A stretch of 64,000 nt of DNA from Macrosoma leucophasiata (lineage: Eukaryota > Arthropoda > Insecta > Lepidoptera > Hedylidae). Shown here one piece after another: positions 23,401 through 32,992 of this stretch (the first letter of the stretch is position 1; each line of letters opens with the position of its first letter). The stretch covers positions 8,563,501 through 8,627,500 of the forward strand of contig JAWQUS010000004.1 of assembly GCA_036365455.1 (NCBI GenBank). Reading direction: 5' to 3'. Both the position numbers and the translations under genes were made by a program. A model generated the notes under the pieces. The model did no database searches and was not told the DNA's origin. It saw only the letters and a list, made by a program, of their open reading frames with translations.

Positions 23401-24989
23401 TCAGTGAGGGTCCCGTCAAAATCGGAGACACTCAAATTCTATTTATTTGTATGTAGGTAGGTATGTATGTATGTATAGATATAAAGGTAGCCTAAGTTAC
23501 TCCTTATCACATCAGCTATTTTCGAGTGAAATTCCCGTCAAAATCGGTCTAACCGTTCCCAAGATTAGCTCCGCCAAACAAACAGACAGACAGACAAAAA
23601 TTGAAAAAAATGTTGTTTTGGAAAAACATATACATTTAGTAAGAAGTGGTTATTATAATATTACAAACAGACACTCCAATTTTATTTATTTGTATAGATG
23701 TATAGATGTATAGATTTATTATGGAAGCTAATATACAACATAAGACCTAAAAATTCTGTGAAAATTTTAAACGTCTACTTGCTACCTTTATTACTATCGA
23801 GCAAAAATATACGAAAAAAAAACTCATTTATTGTATGCCCCCTTGGACCCCTTAACATTTTCAGTTTCTTATTTTAGTAATTAATTTTGTCTTTATATCG
23901 GTATCAGAAATACATATTTTATGGAAATTTTAGCTTTCTAGTTATCACTATTTATGAGATACAGGCTGGTGACAGACAGACGGACGGACGGACAAACAGA
24001 CAGATAGCGGGGGATTAGTAATGCGTAGTGTCTGTTTTTGCCTTTTAGGTACAAAACCCCCTAAAAGTAAGATTTAAGATAAAAAAATTGCTTAAAAATA
24101 TTCGATGTGATTCTTTAAATTGACATCAACTTTTTTATTTCTGAACCGATTCACATGAAACAAACACTAAATGTTAAGTGAAACTTACCACAATATATTA
24201 GTGAAAACCGCAAATCGAATAAGCCGTTTCTGATATTAGCGTGCACAAACACAGAGACAAACAGACATTTTTCCGGGATAAAAAGTACCGAGTGTTCTGC
24301 GCCAAAGGTTAAAGTATAATCATACTAAGTTTCATTGTAATTGGACCGGTAGTTTTTCTGTGATGCTTGAACAAACAGACAGACAGACAAAAAAATTTCT
24401 AATCACATATTTGTGTTCGGTATCGATCTAGTAACATCCCCTGGTATTTATTCTTTCAATATTTTTAATGTACAGAATTTTACAGTTTTATTATAAGTAT
24501 AGATTACCAAGCTAAAGTTAACAATAGTTTATTTTTGTTTTGTAGATTGTAGTATTCATCTGCATGGTGACGGTGGCCAGCGCTAGCGTCATCGCACCCC
24601 TCCCCGTCGCACGCGTCGACCCCTTCCCCCAGTACTCCTACGGGTACGACGTCCAAGATGCACTCACTGGAGACTTCAAAGGCCACCAAGAACACAGAAA
24701 CGGAGATTTGGTCACCGGTTCCTACACAGTGGTCGACCCTGATGGCACCAGAAGAATAGTTGACTACGCTGCTGATCCCCTGAACGGATTTAACGCTGTC
24801 GTCCGAAGGGAACCAATCGTAGTCGCTGCCCCTGCTAGGGTCGTGGCTCCGGCCCCTATAGTGGCCCCTGCCCCTATTGTCGCTCCAGCGCCAGTCGTGC
24901 CCGCCCCTGTAGTCGCCAGAGCTCCCCTCTTTGCCCCCGCCCCTGCCCCTTTCGTGGCTCCCAGATTACCTAGTCCTTATTACTTCTAG
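17424..24989 (+). CDS. CPR-2, RR-2 cuticular protein (151 aa)
   Basis: Secreted chitin-binding cuticle protein. Exon 1 codes MDSK (17424-17435, donor GT at 17436). Exon 2 is 24546-24989 after TTTTGTAG. The join gives MDSKIVVFICMVTVASAS, a good signal peptide that neither exon supplies alone. RR-2 is at about residues 34-94: YSYGYDVQDALTGDFK, RNGDLVTGSY, DYAADPLNGFNAVV. The tail is short, rich in APxPIVAPAP units, and lacks the long YAAP arrays of its neighbours. Poly(A) signal candidate ATTAAA at 25025. The 7.1-kb intron is much larger than in other CPR genes here and holds SINEs, an antisense mariner and family B copies. The exon 1 link rests on the promoter, the 4-codon pattern and phase, not on transcript data. 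Confidence 0.82.
17521..17660 (+). mobile_element. tRNA-derived SINE head in CPR-2 intron
   Basis: ACCCGGTTAGTCCAGCGGTG, then GTCGCGGGTTCGATCCCCGC (strong B box) and CACCGGGA closing the acceptor stem. A short body with TGTAAACCTACTGTGGGGCT follows. Unlike SINE A. No good anticodon arm, so it is taken as tRNA-derived rather than a tRNA gene. Confidence 0.55.
17841..19128 (-). mobile_element. mariner copy 1, defective
   Basis: A 1288-bp mariner lies antisense in the CPR-2 intron. On its coding strand the ends are ATAGGTTGGGG (at 19128) and TAAGGTTGGGG-type (at 17841), each flanked by the expected TA (17839-17840 and 19129-19130). Its sequence is highly similar to copy 2 at 30115-31411. By eye the transposase is of the cecropia/Hsmar1 type. 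Confidence 0.92.
17918..18947 (-). pseudogene. mariner transposase pseudogene, copy 1
   Basis: Coding remnant from ATG at 18945-18947 to a TAG at 17918-17920. The frame is broken before the 148-codon segment at 18266-18712. Kept motifs are WVPHELTERN, TGDEKWITYD (first catalytic Asp) and HHDNARPH (second Asp). The motif normally written SPDLAPSD reads SPGLAPSN, so the third catalytic Asp is Asn, 34 residues after the second. Single-base changes relative to copy 2 give stops after MRLKQ and after LCNVR. Not functional. Confidence 0.88.
19131..20150. other. CPR-2 intron, no recognised feature
   Basis: No exon-like ORF or named repeat. A GC-richer stretch at about 19730-19870 is unassigned. Confidence 0.4.
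20158..20245 (-). repeat. family B fragment
   Basis: Only the GTAGAGCTCCTACTGGTAGA / GGAGCTCGACGGCGTAGGCA end remains. Confidence 0.55.
20808..21165 (+). mobile_element. 5S rRNA-derived SINE
   Basis: The head at about 20830-20905 follows the 3' part of 5S rRNA: CGATCTACTCGGTTAAGTGA, CGGGCGCGGTCGGGTA, then TGATGGGTGACCG, matching the 5S internal promoter region. The body has TGCTTCGGAGGGCACGTTAA and GCTGTCGGTCCC, ending AGCAGTGGGACGTATAATGG before an ATT-rich tail. A headless relative is at 46968-47163 on minus. A SINE3-type call follows from the head. Confidence 0.75.
21214..21258. repeat. 16-bp inverted repeat
   Basis: ATCGTTGAACTCTTTT at 21214-21229 and its exact complement at 21243-21258. 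Confidence 0.8.
21340..22080. other. CPR-2 intron, no recognised feature
   Basis: No coding or named repeat signal. 21570-21640 is CG-containing but unassigned. Confidence 0.35.
22085..22600 (-). repeat. cluster of family B copies
   Basis: A fragment at 22085-22200, a near full-length minus copy at 22207-22500 (TGGTGGTAGAGTCCCAGTGT to AACATCAATGTAACTGCATG) and a plus fragment at 22525-22600 lie in series. Confidence 0.7.
22610..23275. other. CPR-2 intron, no clear feature
   Basis: No coding signal. 23060-23160 holds a GC-rich block (CCGTCCCTCGCGTCGCACGC) that I cannot assign. Confidence 0.35.
23279..23720. repeat. Helitron-like end, fold-back, second copy
   Basis: CTAGCTGTGCCCGCGACTTC at 23280 faces GACGAAGTCGTGGGCGCAGC + TAG at 23340-23361. 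GTAGCCTAAGTTACTCC and GACAGACAGACAAAAATTG follow, the same order as at 13500-13750. Confidence 0.55.
23721..24540. repeat. repeat debris with GACAGACAGAC motifs
   Basis: Contains three GACAGACAGAC/AAACAGACAGAC stretches (near 23975-24000, 24250, 24370) in degenerate Helitron- or LINE-like context. No coding frame. Confidence 0.35.
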
Positions 24990-25435
24990 ATGAATTATTA
25001 CAATTTTGTTGTGTTGCTGTGTATATTAAACTAAGATTTTTATATGAATGTTATTTATATTAAACTAAATTGAATGTATTTTGCTGTTTTTTATTTGGTC
25101 TATGTTTTTACGCACACAAAAATAGTGTAAATGAGTATAAAATATCAATGGAAATACATTGCCATAAAGAAGCTTCAATATTTATGTAAGGAAAACATAG
25201 TACAGATGAATGTCATCATGAAGTTTTAGGTAAATAAAGTGTTGCTAACTCCCTTGAGATTCACCACTAAATGTCCATCTACTTTGATAGACTGTGAAGT
25301 TGACTTTTCCACTAAAGTGAAAGCAGTATTTCCCTACATGTATAGCACAACATTCGTCATACTATTAGAACATTTCGGAATCTTGTGAAAATTAGTGTCA
25401 CAGTTGAAATCAACAAGGAGAAAAAGCTATTTTAT
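24990..25435. other. 3' flank of CPR-2
   Basis: Poly(A) signal candidates at 25025-25030 and again near 25060. Nothing else seen. Confidence 0.4.
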
Positions 25436-25436
25436 A

Positions 25437-25960
25437 CTAGCTGATCGGGCAAACTACGTACCGCCATAGGAGATTTAAAATATTATTCATATAAACCTTC
25501 TCCTGACAATAATGAACACAAAAAGAAAAATTGATTCAATTTGATGCAGTCGTTTGGAAGTTATGCGCTTACAAACATTTCGCCGATTTTTTTTATTTAT
25601 ACAAAGATAGTCTATATCATTGAAATGCGGCCCGGTACGTTTAAAAAAAAAATAATTGGAACACCTGTTAACTGTCAATACTGAAAAAAGTTTCAATTTG
25701 ACAGCACAATCCCCGTCCGAGAGAAGGTTCAACTTGACAGCAAAAGCCGCATTTGCAAAACGATCCACCATATAAAGAATTAATTTGTTACATAAATGTG
25801 ACAAATGAAGACCCGTATACGGATTTTGTGCAAATTTCACATAAACCATCTACTTAATAGTCCGAACAACACCTAAACAATTGGTTTGTATAGGTGAGCC
25901 CGTTTTTAAGTTATAAAATTGCAACGAAAAGTGGCATTGATTTTAATTTATATAGATAAC
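25437..25960 (+). repeat. CTAGCTG-type repeat
   Basis: Starts ACTAGCTGATCGGGCAAACT and ends in a short TTTTAATTTATATAGATA-like stretch, matching the layout of the repeat at 63133-63390. Non-coding. Confidence 0.45.
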
Positions 25961-26136
25961 TAAAGAGTAGGTAGCTGATTTCATAGATTTGATTGGTCAA
26001 TTTACGTATCGTATTAAAACAGGGAATATTGCTGATTTCATTAGATCACTATTGTACAACATTAATGGAACAAATGAACGTATTCAAATTCAGCACTCTA
26101 AATCTATACAAAACTTTCGACATTGTTTTTATTATG

Positions 26137-26188
26137 AATAAAAAATCTATGTTATTTGACCATAGTCAAATAACATAGATTTTTTATT
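26137..26188. repeat. perfect 24-bp palindrome
   Basis: Arms 26137-26160 and 26165-26188 are exact complements with loop CATA. AT-rich, low GC. No element around it. Confidence 0.9.
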
Positions 26189-26189
26189 T

Positions 26190-27280
26190 ATATGGAAGAT
26201 ATAATGAAGATGTAAGTATCTAAACATATTTTTTGCAAAAATATTATATTATATACTCTTTGCATAAATTGAACTTCAACAAAAAATTTAACGATGCATG
26301 AAACCGAAATGATAAAACATTAAGCTTTTTAAAAACTTATTTACGAGTACATAAATTTTCGAATGTTAAATATGTGACACTTACCAAAAATAAGACACTG
26401 AATGTGACATTTACAAAAAATGTTAATTCTTATCACCGAATATACCAAAACAACCTCTGTTGTAGGTTGAAGACTATATTGCATCACTTACTTTGTACTG
26501 TCTTATTTTAATAAAGAAAAGTGAACGACCCTTGAATCTGGTTTGAACATAAATGTCAAAGTCTACATTTTGACTACCTGAAAAGTGATATTCGTGACGG
26601 AGCTGGGTCTAATCGTCTTAGCAATCTATCGTTGTGTCGTAGATGATATAACCACAGACCAATCAGCCTTCCTTCCATCGTCGATACATATAAAATTGGA
26701 AATGTTCCATAGGTACACTTAGTACCTACATACTTCGTGAAGATATCTTCTTGTAATTTGACATTAACGCGGACCTAAACAAGACCTAAACATCGTTCTG
26801 ATAGAAGTTTCAGAATGGAGTCATAACATTTATTCTTATTTATACCATCCTAAAATGCCTTTTTTGTATTCGCAAGATACATACCTCATCGCAAAATTTT
26901 TATTTAAAAATTCTCATTGATTTATTTTATTATGTAGGTACACTTAAAATATTTATACTTACTTCGAACAAAAACTGAAGTTGCAAAAGAAAGAAAACAT
27001 TTAACTATATTTGTGCGATTTGAAGCAAGAATTACAATAGCCAGATCATATTATTACCGAACTCATAATTCCTTCTATTCGAAAGATTGTATAAGACATA
27101 CCTACGTACTTCCGCGCTAAGATAATAACGGTGCCAATGTTCAAAAGTACTTTAAAGTCTTAATGTTGCACTAAACGAGACAATTATATGGTATGTTCCA
27201 ATGAGCTTATAAATACTCTGTCAGCAGCTTATGCCGTCAAGCTTTTTGATGGATTTCTGCCACCCTTATATCAAAAGAAA
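26190..27280. other. no recognised feature
   Basis: AT-rich intergenic DNA upstream of CPR-3. No ORF or named repeat. Confidence 0.45.
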
Positions 27281-27434
27281 TATGAAATTAACCTGAAAAA
27301 AGTGATAGTGACCTTAATGAAAGACTAAGACAACGATCGTTTTCCGACAAAGATCGTGACCTCGCCCTAACAATTTCAATTAAAAGCGAAAGTTTTAAAA
27401 AGCTCTAGTTATGAAGTGCAATTGGCGGGCTTTG

Positions 27435-27510
27435 TGACGTCACATGTATGCAAATGTCATGAACGGACACTCGGATATAAAACGAGGGCGTACTCTAGAT
27501 CTAGCAGTTC
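27435..27510 (+). promoter_or_regulatory. CPR-3 promoter with CRE-like site
   Basis: Palindromic TGACGTCA at 27435-27442 (CREB/ATF-type), TATAAAA at 27476-27482, and GCAGTTC initiator at 27504-27510 with a likely start 30 bases from the TATA box. All three are kept in CPR-4. A second TGACGTCA is in the intron at 27686-27693. Confidence 0.7.
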
Positions 27511-27541
27511 GATTCGTCCATTGGGCACTATCACAATCAAA

Positions 27542-28287
27542 ATGGCATTCAAGGTAGTTTCAGGCGAATATGAATATAATTAGAATTACATTTGAAACGT
27601 CCTAAGGATATTTTTGTATACAATTTAATTATTTCTGTGTTACAAAGATATACACCACTTTTTTCAATGGAAATGGATTATCATTTGACGTCACAAATAT
27701 ATTTTATAATTTCAAATATATATTTATCATTTTGTTTTCCCTTTGTTTAACAGTTTGTAGTATTCAGCTGCCTGGTGGCTGCCGCCAGCGCCGGTCTTCT
27801 TCCCGCCGCTCCCGTGGCCTACTCCGCGCCTCTGGCTTACGCCAGCCACGCCGTCCACGCCGCGCCGGTCGCTTACGCCGCCCCCGTCGCTAAAGTAGCC
27901 GTCGAAGCGTACGACCCTCACCCTCAGTACAGCTTCGCCTACGATGTCCAGGACGGTCTGACTGGTGACTCTAAGGCCCAGCACGAGACCCGCGACGGCG
28001 ATGTCGTCCAGGGCTCCTACTCCGTGGTTGACCCCGACGGCACCAAGCGCACCGTGGAGTACACCGCTGATCCCCACAACGGTTTCAACGCTGTCGTGCA
28101 CAGGGAACCCCTCGCCGTGAAGGCCGTCGCCCCCGTCGTCGCTAAGGTGGCCGCTCCCGTCGCCTACGCTGCCCCCGTGGCTAGGTACGCCGCGCCCGTG
28201 GCCTACGCCGCCCCGGCCACCTACGCCGCTGCCCCCATCGTCCACGCCGCTCCCGTGGCCTACGCCGCTCCCATCTACCACCACTAA
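27542..28287 (+). CDS. CPR-3, RR-2 cuticular protein (181 aa)
   Basis: Secreted chitin-binding cuticle protein. Exon 1 codes MAFK (27542-27553). Exon 2 is 27754-28287 after TTTAACAG. The signal peptide [18 protein letters not shown] is formed across the intron. Ala/Pro/Val/Tyr units precede and follow RR-2 at about residues 63-123 ([40 protein letters not shown]). It ends in IYHH, as do CPR-4 and CPR-6. AATAAA at 28318. Compared with CPR-4 it lacks 9 residues just before YDPHPQ. Because CPR-6 and CPR-7 have the longer form, a deletion here is the simpler reading. Confidence 0.95.
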
Positions 28288-28400
28288 TATAAAACCTGAC
28301 TTGAATGCCATATTGTAAATAAATGAAAATTATTTATTGATTTATATTTGGGTTTCTTTAATTTATTTATCATAATTACTATTATTTGTAAAAACCGGTG

Positions 28401-28540
28401 TCAAGTGCGTGTCGGGCCGCGCGCAGTGTAGGGTACCGTTGTTTTTAGGTTTTTACATCACCCAAGTGCGAGTCAAATTCGCTGGCCGAAAGTTACGTAA
28501 TATAATGCTTGATAATGAATAAATATTTTACTACTAGCGG
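28401..28540. repeat. dispersed repeat fragment
   Basis: AGTGCGTGTCGGGCCGCGCG and AGTGCGAGTCAAATTCGC belong to a dispersed block also seen at 63792-63830 and, in part, near 47840. Confidence 0.45.
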
Positions 28541-28800
28541 CCCGCCCCGGCTTGCTTGTGGGTGCTATGTTATCTACCGTCTCCTATTCATCTTAGCGTG
28601 ATGGTATATAAAGCCTTTCTCGATAAACGGGTTATCTAACAATGAAAGAAATCGGACCAGTAGTTCTTGAAATTAGCGCGTTCAAGCTTACAACAAACAA
28701 ACAAACTAGCAAGCAAGCAAACAAACAAGCAAGCACGCAAGCAAGCAAACGAACAAACTGCGGAGCTCCCGTTACCTATATAAAACTCACTAACGCTTAA
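28541..28800. repeat. Helitron/LINE-like repeat with CAAGCAAG runs
   Basis: CTAGCGGCCCGCCCCGGCTT start, degenerate body, then a simple-sequence run of AAACAAGCAAGC type. Non-coding. Confidence 0.4.
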
Positions 28801-28954
28801 TCCACAGTAATCTAGAAATTACAGCATTACTGGCTAATTTGTTACCGAGGCGATTTGTTTAATAACTTTATTTCACACGCATTAAAAAATTAAAAATACA
28901 TACATCGGATCTCGTGTAGGTATCAGTACATTCGCTCAAACGACAAACTTGAAC

Positions 28955-29150
28955 TGTGAGCGTCATCATCTTGGTGGGTATGCCCGCCACCCTTTGATGT
29001 TATAGCCGAGTGTCTAAGAAGCCCACTGGAACCATTGGCAATAGAGAAGAGGAAGAGAGCGCAGCAGGACCTGGATGCCAACACTATGGTGACATGAGTC
29101 CACGGTGCCCACCTCGTCCATCACAGCCCCCAAGCGGGCTTTAAAGTGAA
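28955..29150. repeat. GC-rich repeat fragment
   Basis: Moderately GC-rich non-ORF block (CCACGGTGCCCACCTCGTCC) with sharp composition edges. Probably an element fragment; family unknown. Confidence 0.3.
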
Positions 29151-29174
29151 TAGAAATAACCAAATTATGATACT

Positions 29175-29335
29175 ATTATCTTATAAAGCCATACAAGAAG
29201 TACATAATTGGTTTACAGTAAATAATCTTGCAAATGTGTTCGTTTTACTTTCCTGAATGTCAAAAGTAAAGAAGGGGAAATATTTTTCGACGATGATAAA
29301 ACACAATTTATTAGGAAGTTGTGTTCTTGGGTATA
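29175..29335 (+). pseudogene. CR1-like RT fragment
   Basis: Translates to EVHNWFTVNNLA then, after a break, MSKVKKGKYF, matching EVHKWFTVNNLA and VKSKEGDIFI in the LINE at 49168-51402. A stretch between them is missing, so this is an internally deleted piece of the same family. Confidence 0.65.
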
Positions 29336-29339
29336 AAAC

Positions 29340-29570
29340 GCTTGCTGTCCGCGAACGTGTTAAGGTGTGTTACTTGTGCCAAATTTCAAGTCTCTAGTAC
29401 GAACAGTTTTTGTGCTAAACTGCGGACGGACAGACAGACAGACAGACGGACAAACAAACAAGCAAGCAAACAGGCAAGTAAATGAGCATGCAATCAAGCT
29501 AGCAAGTTAGCAAACAAGCAAGCACACAAACAAACTCTTCAGCTTTGTAATTAGTATAGTTTAAAGTATT
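29340..29570. repeat. repeat with GACAGACAGACAGACGG and CAAGCAAG runs
   Basis: Simple-sequence-rich block, similar in make-up to 28680-28760. Non-coding. Confidence 0.4.
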
Positions 29571-29574
29571 TGAA

Positions 29575-30112
29575 AAAACACAAGGACTTAAGCAGGCGAT
29601 GGCTATACTATACTATACTTCAAGATGCGTTTTGCGTTTTAAGAACATTGCTTTTTCTGGTGTTGTACTTTTTTTTCAGAAAAGAGCGATGCCTCTTTTA
29701 TGTCTAGCGATGTCTTTGTCTAGTATAAATGTATATATATATATATAAGCCGATGTTTATCGTAAATTTTATGAAGATATGGAAGTAATAGATCTTCTCG
29801 ACGCAATGTTATTTCTTTATTGGTTTAGTTGGAACTCATGGAAGAATTTCCGCAGTGGGAAATTCTACAAAATACCATCATCATGTCATAAAAAAATGGA
29901 TACAAATCAATATTATCATCCATCACCTGCACATCTGGTGAACGTTAAATGACGGACATTGCATCGACACCAATTGTGATATCACTATTGTCTTGTTGTG
30001 CTTGAACTTGTATTTCAGACCGCATGTGTCATAATATTCACTGTAATAAGGCGAACTTTCTGTAAACACTGACATCTAGATACGTAATTCATTTTATGTC
30101 ATCTATTGTAAG
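29575..30112. other. no recognised feature
   Basis: AT-rich spacer between repeats, with a short (AT)n run near 29733-29748. Confidence 0.4.
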
Positions 30113-30114
30113 TA

Positions 30115-31411
30115 ATAGGTTGGGGAAAAAGTATTTTCACATTATAGTATGTATGAACTTGTAATAAAATCTCTTTGGCTGTAGTATTTGTATCTGGATG
30201 GTTTTGGTATCATTGTAAGTTAAAATTTTAAAGAACATAATTCCAGATTCCAATTAGGCAAATGTGTGATTTTCATTTGTTTTTCGTACTGTCAAGATGA
30301 GTGAATCTAATGAAGAATTCGATACATTTTAAAATTTTACTACAAAAAAGGTAAAAATGCAACGCAAGCCGCGAAAAAAAATTGTGATATTTATGGACCT
30401 AGTGCAGTGTCTGTGAGAGTAGCACAAATTTGGTTTAAGCGTTTTCAATCCGGAAATTTTGATGTCAAAGATGCACCTCGCTCTGGTCGCGTATTACGGA
30501 TAAAATGGATGCCATTTTTGAAAAAGTGGAGCAAGATCAACATATCGGTAGTTACGACGTAGCTGAAGAACTGAGAATTGATCACAAAACAATTTTGGCG
30601 CATTTTAAAAAAATCTGGGTACAAAAAAAAGCTCGATATTTGGGTACCTCGCGAGCTCACTGAAAGAAACCTAATGAACCGTGTACTCATTTGTGATTCT
30701 TTATTACGACGTAATGAAACCGAATCATTTTTGAAGAAGCTGATAACTGGTGATGAAAAGTGGATCACGTACGACAAGAACGTGCGAAAAAGGTCGTGGT
30801 CAAAGGCCGGTCAGGCTTCTGCGAACCTCGGGCGAGACTGTGGCGAAACCCGGGTTAACTCGCAATAAGGTGTTGTTGTGTGTGTGGTGGGATTGGAAGG
30901 GCATTATTCATTATGAGCTATTACCACCAGGCAGGACTATCGATTCTGAACTCTACTGCGAACAACTGATGAGATTAAAGCAAGAAGTTGAGAGAAAGCG
31001 GCCGGAATTGATCAACAGAAGGGGTGTGGTGTTTCATCATGATAACGCTAGACCTCACACATCTATAGCCACTCAGCAAAAATTAAGAGAGTTTGGCTGG
31101 GAGGTGTTAATGCATCCGCCGTATAGTCCTGACCTTGCACCTTCAGATTTCCACCTGTTTCGGTCTCTTCAGAATTCTTTATGCAATGTTAGGTTAACAT
31201 CACGAGAGGACTGCCAAATCCACTTGTCGCGGTATTTTGATGAGAAGTCCCAAAATTTTTATAGCAATGGGATCATATCCCTACCTCCAAGATGGCAAAA
31301 GGTTATCGAACAAAATGGTACATACATACTTTAGTTAAATTTAAATAAACAATATTAAAAAATGTTTTAAATTATCTTAAAAAATGCGAAGAAACTTTTT
31401 CCCTAACCTTA
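30115..31411 (+). mobile_element. mariner copy 2, defective
   Basis: A 1297-bp mariner with ends ATAGGTTGGGG and CCCTAACCTTA, flanked by TA at 30113-30114 and 31412-31413. It sits in the spacer of the CPR-3/CPR-4 inverted duplication. Same family as copy 1 at 17841-19128. Confidence 0.92.
30297..31334 (+). pseudogene. mariner transposase pseudogene, copy 2
   Basis: The ATG is at 30297-30299 but the frame stops after about ten codons. A second break lies near 30610 (extra base in an A-run). A ~13-bp insertion at about 30820-30835, absent from copy 1, shifts the frame again. The C-terminal part is open to the TAG at 31332-31334 and keeps WVPRELTERN, GDEKWIT, HHDNARPH and YSPDLAPSDFHLF, so all three catalytic Asp codons survive although not in one frame. 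Not functional. Confidence 0.88.
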
Positions 31412-31439
31412 TACGTGAGCCAAATGAGCCGAATCCATA

Positions 31440-31730
31440 TTAATGTTATATTATCCATACTATACTATACTGAATACTTTAAATATAAATGTGAAAGTGT
31501 GTTGTGTGTTTGTTTGTCCGTCTTTCACGTCAAAACGAAGCAACGGATTGATGTGTTTTTTTATACAGAGATAGTTGAGGGCCTGAAGAGTGACATAGGC
31601 TACTTTTCGTCCCGTTATATGGCCTCACCGCCCTACAATAGGGGGCGGAAGTGTCAAGGTAAATCTGAGAATTGGTATACAATAATAAACGAAATACACG
31701 TCGGCGAAGCCGTGGGAAACAGCTAGTAAC
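31440..31730 (+). mobile_element. Helitron-like (Lep1-type) fragment
   Basis: Opens with ATATAAATGTGAAAGTGTGT, contains AAAACGAAGCAACGGATTGA, and ends GGCGAAGCCGTGGGAAACAG + CTAGT, the CTRR-type end of lepidopteran non-autonomous Helitrons. The 103-codon ORF over it is not a gene. Confidence 0.6.
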
Positions 31731-31734
31731 TAAT

Positions 31735-31995
31735 AAATAATAGTATGTCATACGTACATATTATACATAATTCTACATGTCTATGTTCTCAAAAGGGAAA
31801 CACCCGTTCGCCAGTTATATACGTTTTTGTGTACCATTTTGTCCGGAATCTCATCATAGTAAAGAAGCAATTAACCAAGAAAAAAATATAGAATAACTGT
31901 TTGCTACCAATTCTCACAAGCTTTGTCCAGTTGATTTATACAATTTATCTACTATCCATAGTATCGATTAAAAACACATGATTATTATTTACATG
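31735..31995. other. no recognised feature
   Basis: AT-rich gap between the Helitron-like fragment and the right arm of the duplication. Confidence 0.4.
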
Positions 31996-32103
31996 ACATC
32001 AGTTTTTTAAATAAGAGTAATTTTGAAAAATAAATGAAGGAAACCCAAATATCAATAAATAATTTCATTTATTTACATTATGGCATTCAAGTCAGGTTTT
32101 ATA

Positions 32104-32885
32104 TTAGTGGTGGTAGATGGGAGCGGAGTAGGCTACGGGAGCGGCGTGGACGATGGGGGCAGCGGCGTAGGTGGCCGGGGCGGCGTAGGCCACGGGCGCG
32201 GCGTACCTAGCCACGGGGGCAGTGTAAGCGACGGGAGCGGCCACCTTAGCGACGACGGGGGCGACGGCCTTCACGGCGAGGGGTTCCCTGTGCACGACAG
32301 CGTTGAAACCGTTGTGGGGATCAGCGGTGTACTCCACGGTGCGCTTGGTGCCGTCGGGGTCAACCACGGAGTAGAAGCCCTGGACGACATCGCCGTCGCG
32401 GGTCTCGTGCTGGGCCTTGGAGTCACCAGTCAGACCGTCCTGGACATCGTAGGCGAAGCTGTACTGAGGGTGAGGGTCGTACGCTTCGACGGCGACTTTA
32501 GCGACGGGGGCGACGGCGGCTACTCTGGCGACGGGGGCGGCGTAAGCGACCGGCGCGGCGTGTACGGCGTGGCTGGCGTAAGCCAGAGGCGCGGAGTAGG
32601 CTACGGGGGCGGCGGGAAGAAGACCGGCGCTGGCGGCAGCCACCAGGCAGCTGAATACTACAAACTGTAACACAAAGAGAAAACAAAAGGATTAAGATAA
32701 TTATATAATTTGAAATTATGTATTAAATTTGTGACGTCAAATGATAACCCATTTCCATTGAAAAATGTGGTGTATATTTTTGTAACACAGAAATAATTAA
32801 ATTGTTATACAAAATTATCCTTATGACGTTTCAAATGTAATTCGAATTATTTTTCATATTCGCCTGAAACTACCTTGAATGCCAT
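32104..32885 (-). CDS. CPR-4, RR-2 cuticular protein (190 aa)
   Basis: Near-identical paralogue of CPR-3. Exon 1 MAFK at 32874-32885; exon 2 32104-32664 after GTGTTACAG. Signal peptide [20 protein letters not shown]-2 at about residues 72-132. Two differences matter. It has nine more residues (RVAAVAPVA region) ahead of YDPHPQ. The usual GSYS in the RR-2 core reads GFYS (codon TTC at 32374-32376), a Ser-to-Phe change from a single base. The tail ends IYHH. Poly(A) signal on minus at 32068-32073. Promoter, CRE-like sites and intron are shared with CPR-3, so the pair is likely co-expressed. Confidence 0.95.
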
Positions 32886-32916
32886 TTTGGTTGTGATAGT
32901 GTTCAATGGACGAATC

Positions 32917-32992
32917 GAACTGCTAGATCTAGAGTACGCCCTCGTTTTATATCCGAGTGTCCGTTCATGACATTTGCATACATGTGACGTCA
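32917..32992 (-). promoter_or_regulatory. CPR-4 promoter with CRE-like site
   Basis: On minus: TGACGTCA (32985-32992), TATAAAA (32945-32951), GCAGTTC initiator (32917-32923). Spacing is as in CPR-3. The intronic TGACGTCA copy is at 32732-32739. Confidence 0.7.

Larger units (their letters stand above)
27283..28400 (+). repeat. left arm of CPR-3/CPR-4 inverted duplication
   Basis: About 1.1 kb including promoter, exon 1, intron, exon 2 and 3' flank is repeated in inverse orientation at about 31998-33147. Coding parts differ by a handful of substitutions and a 27-bp indel; intron and promoter differ slightly more. Confidence 0.9.

Noticed and set aside
31415..31751. ORFs of 103 and 73 codons
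   Set aside because: Both lie in the Helitron-like fragment; repeat sequence, not genes.
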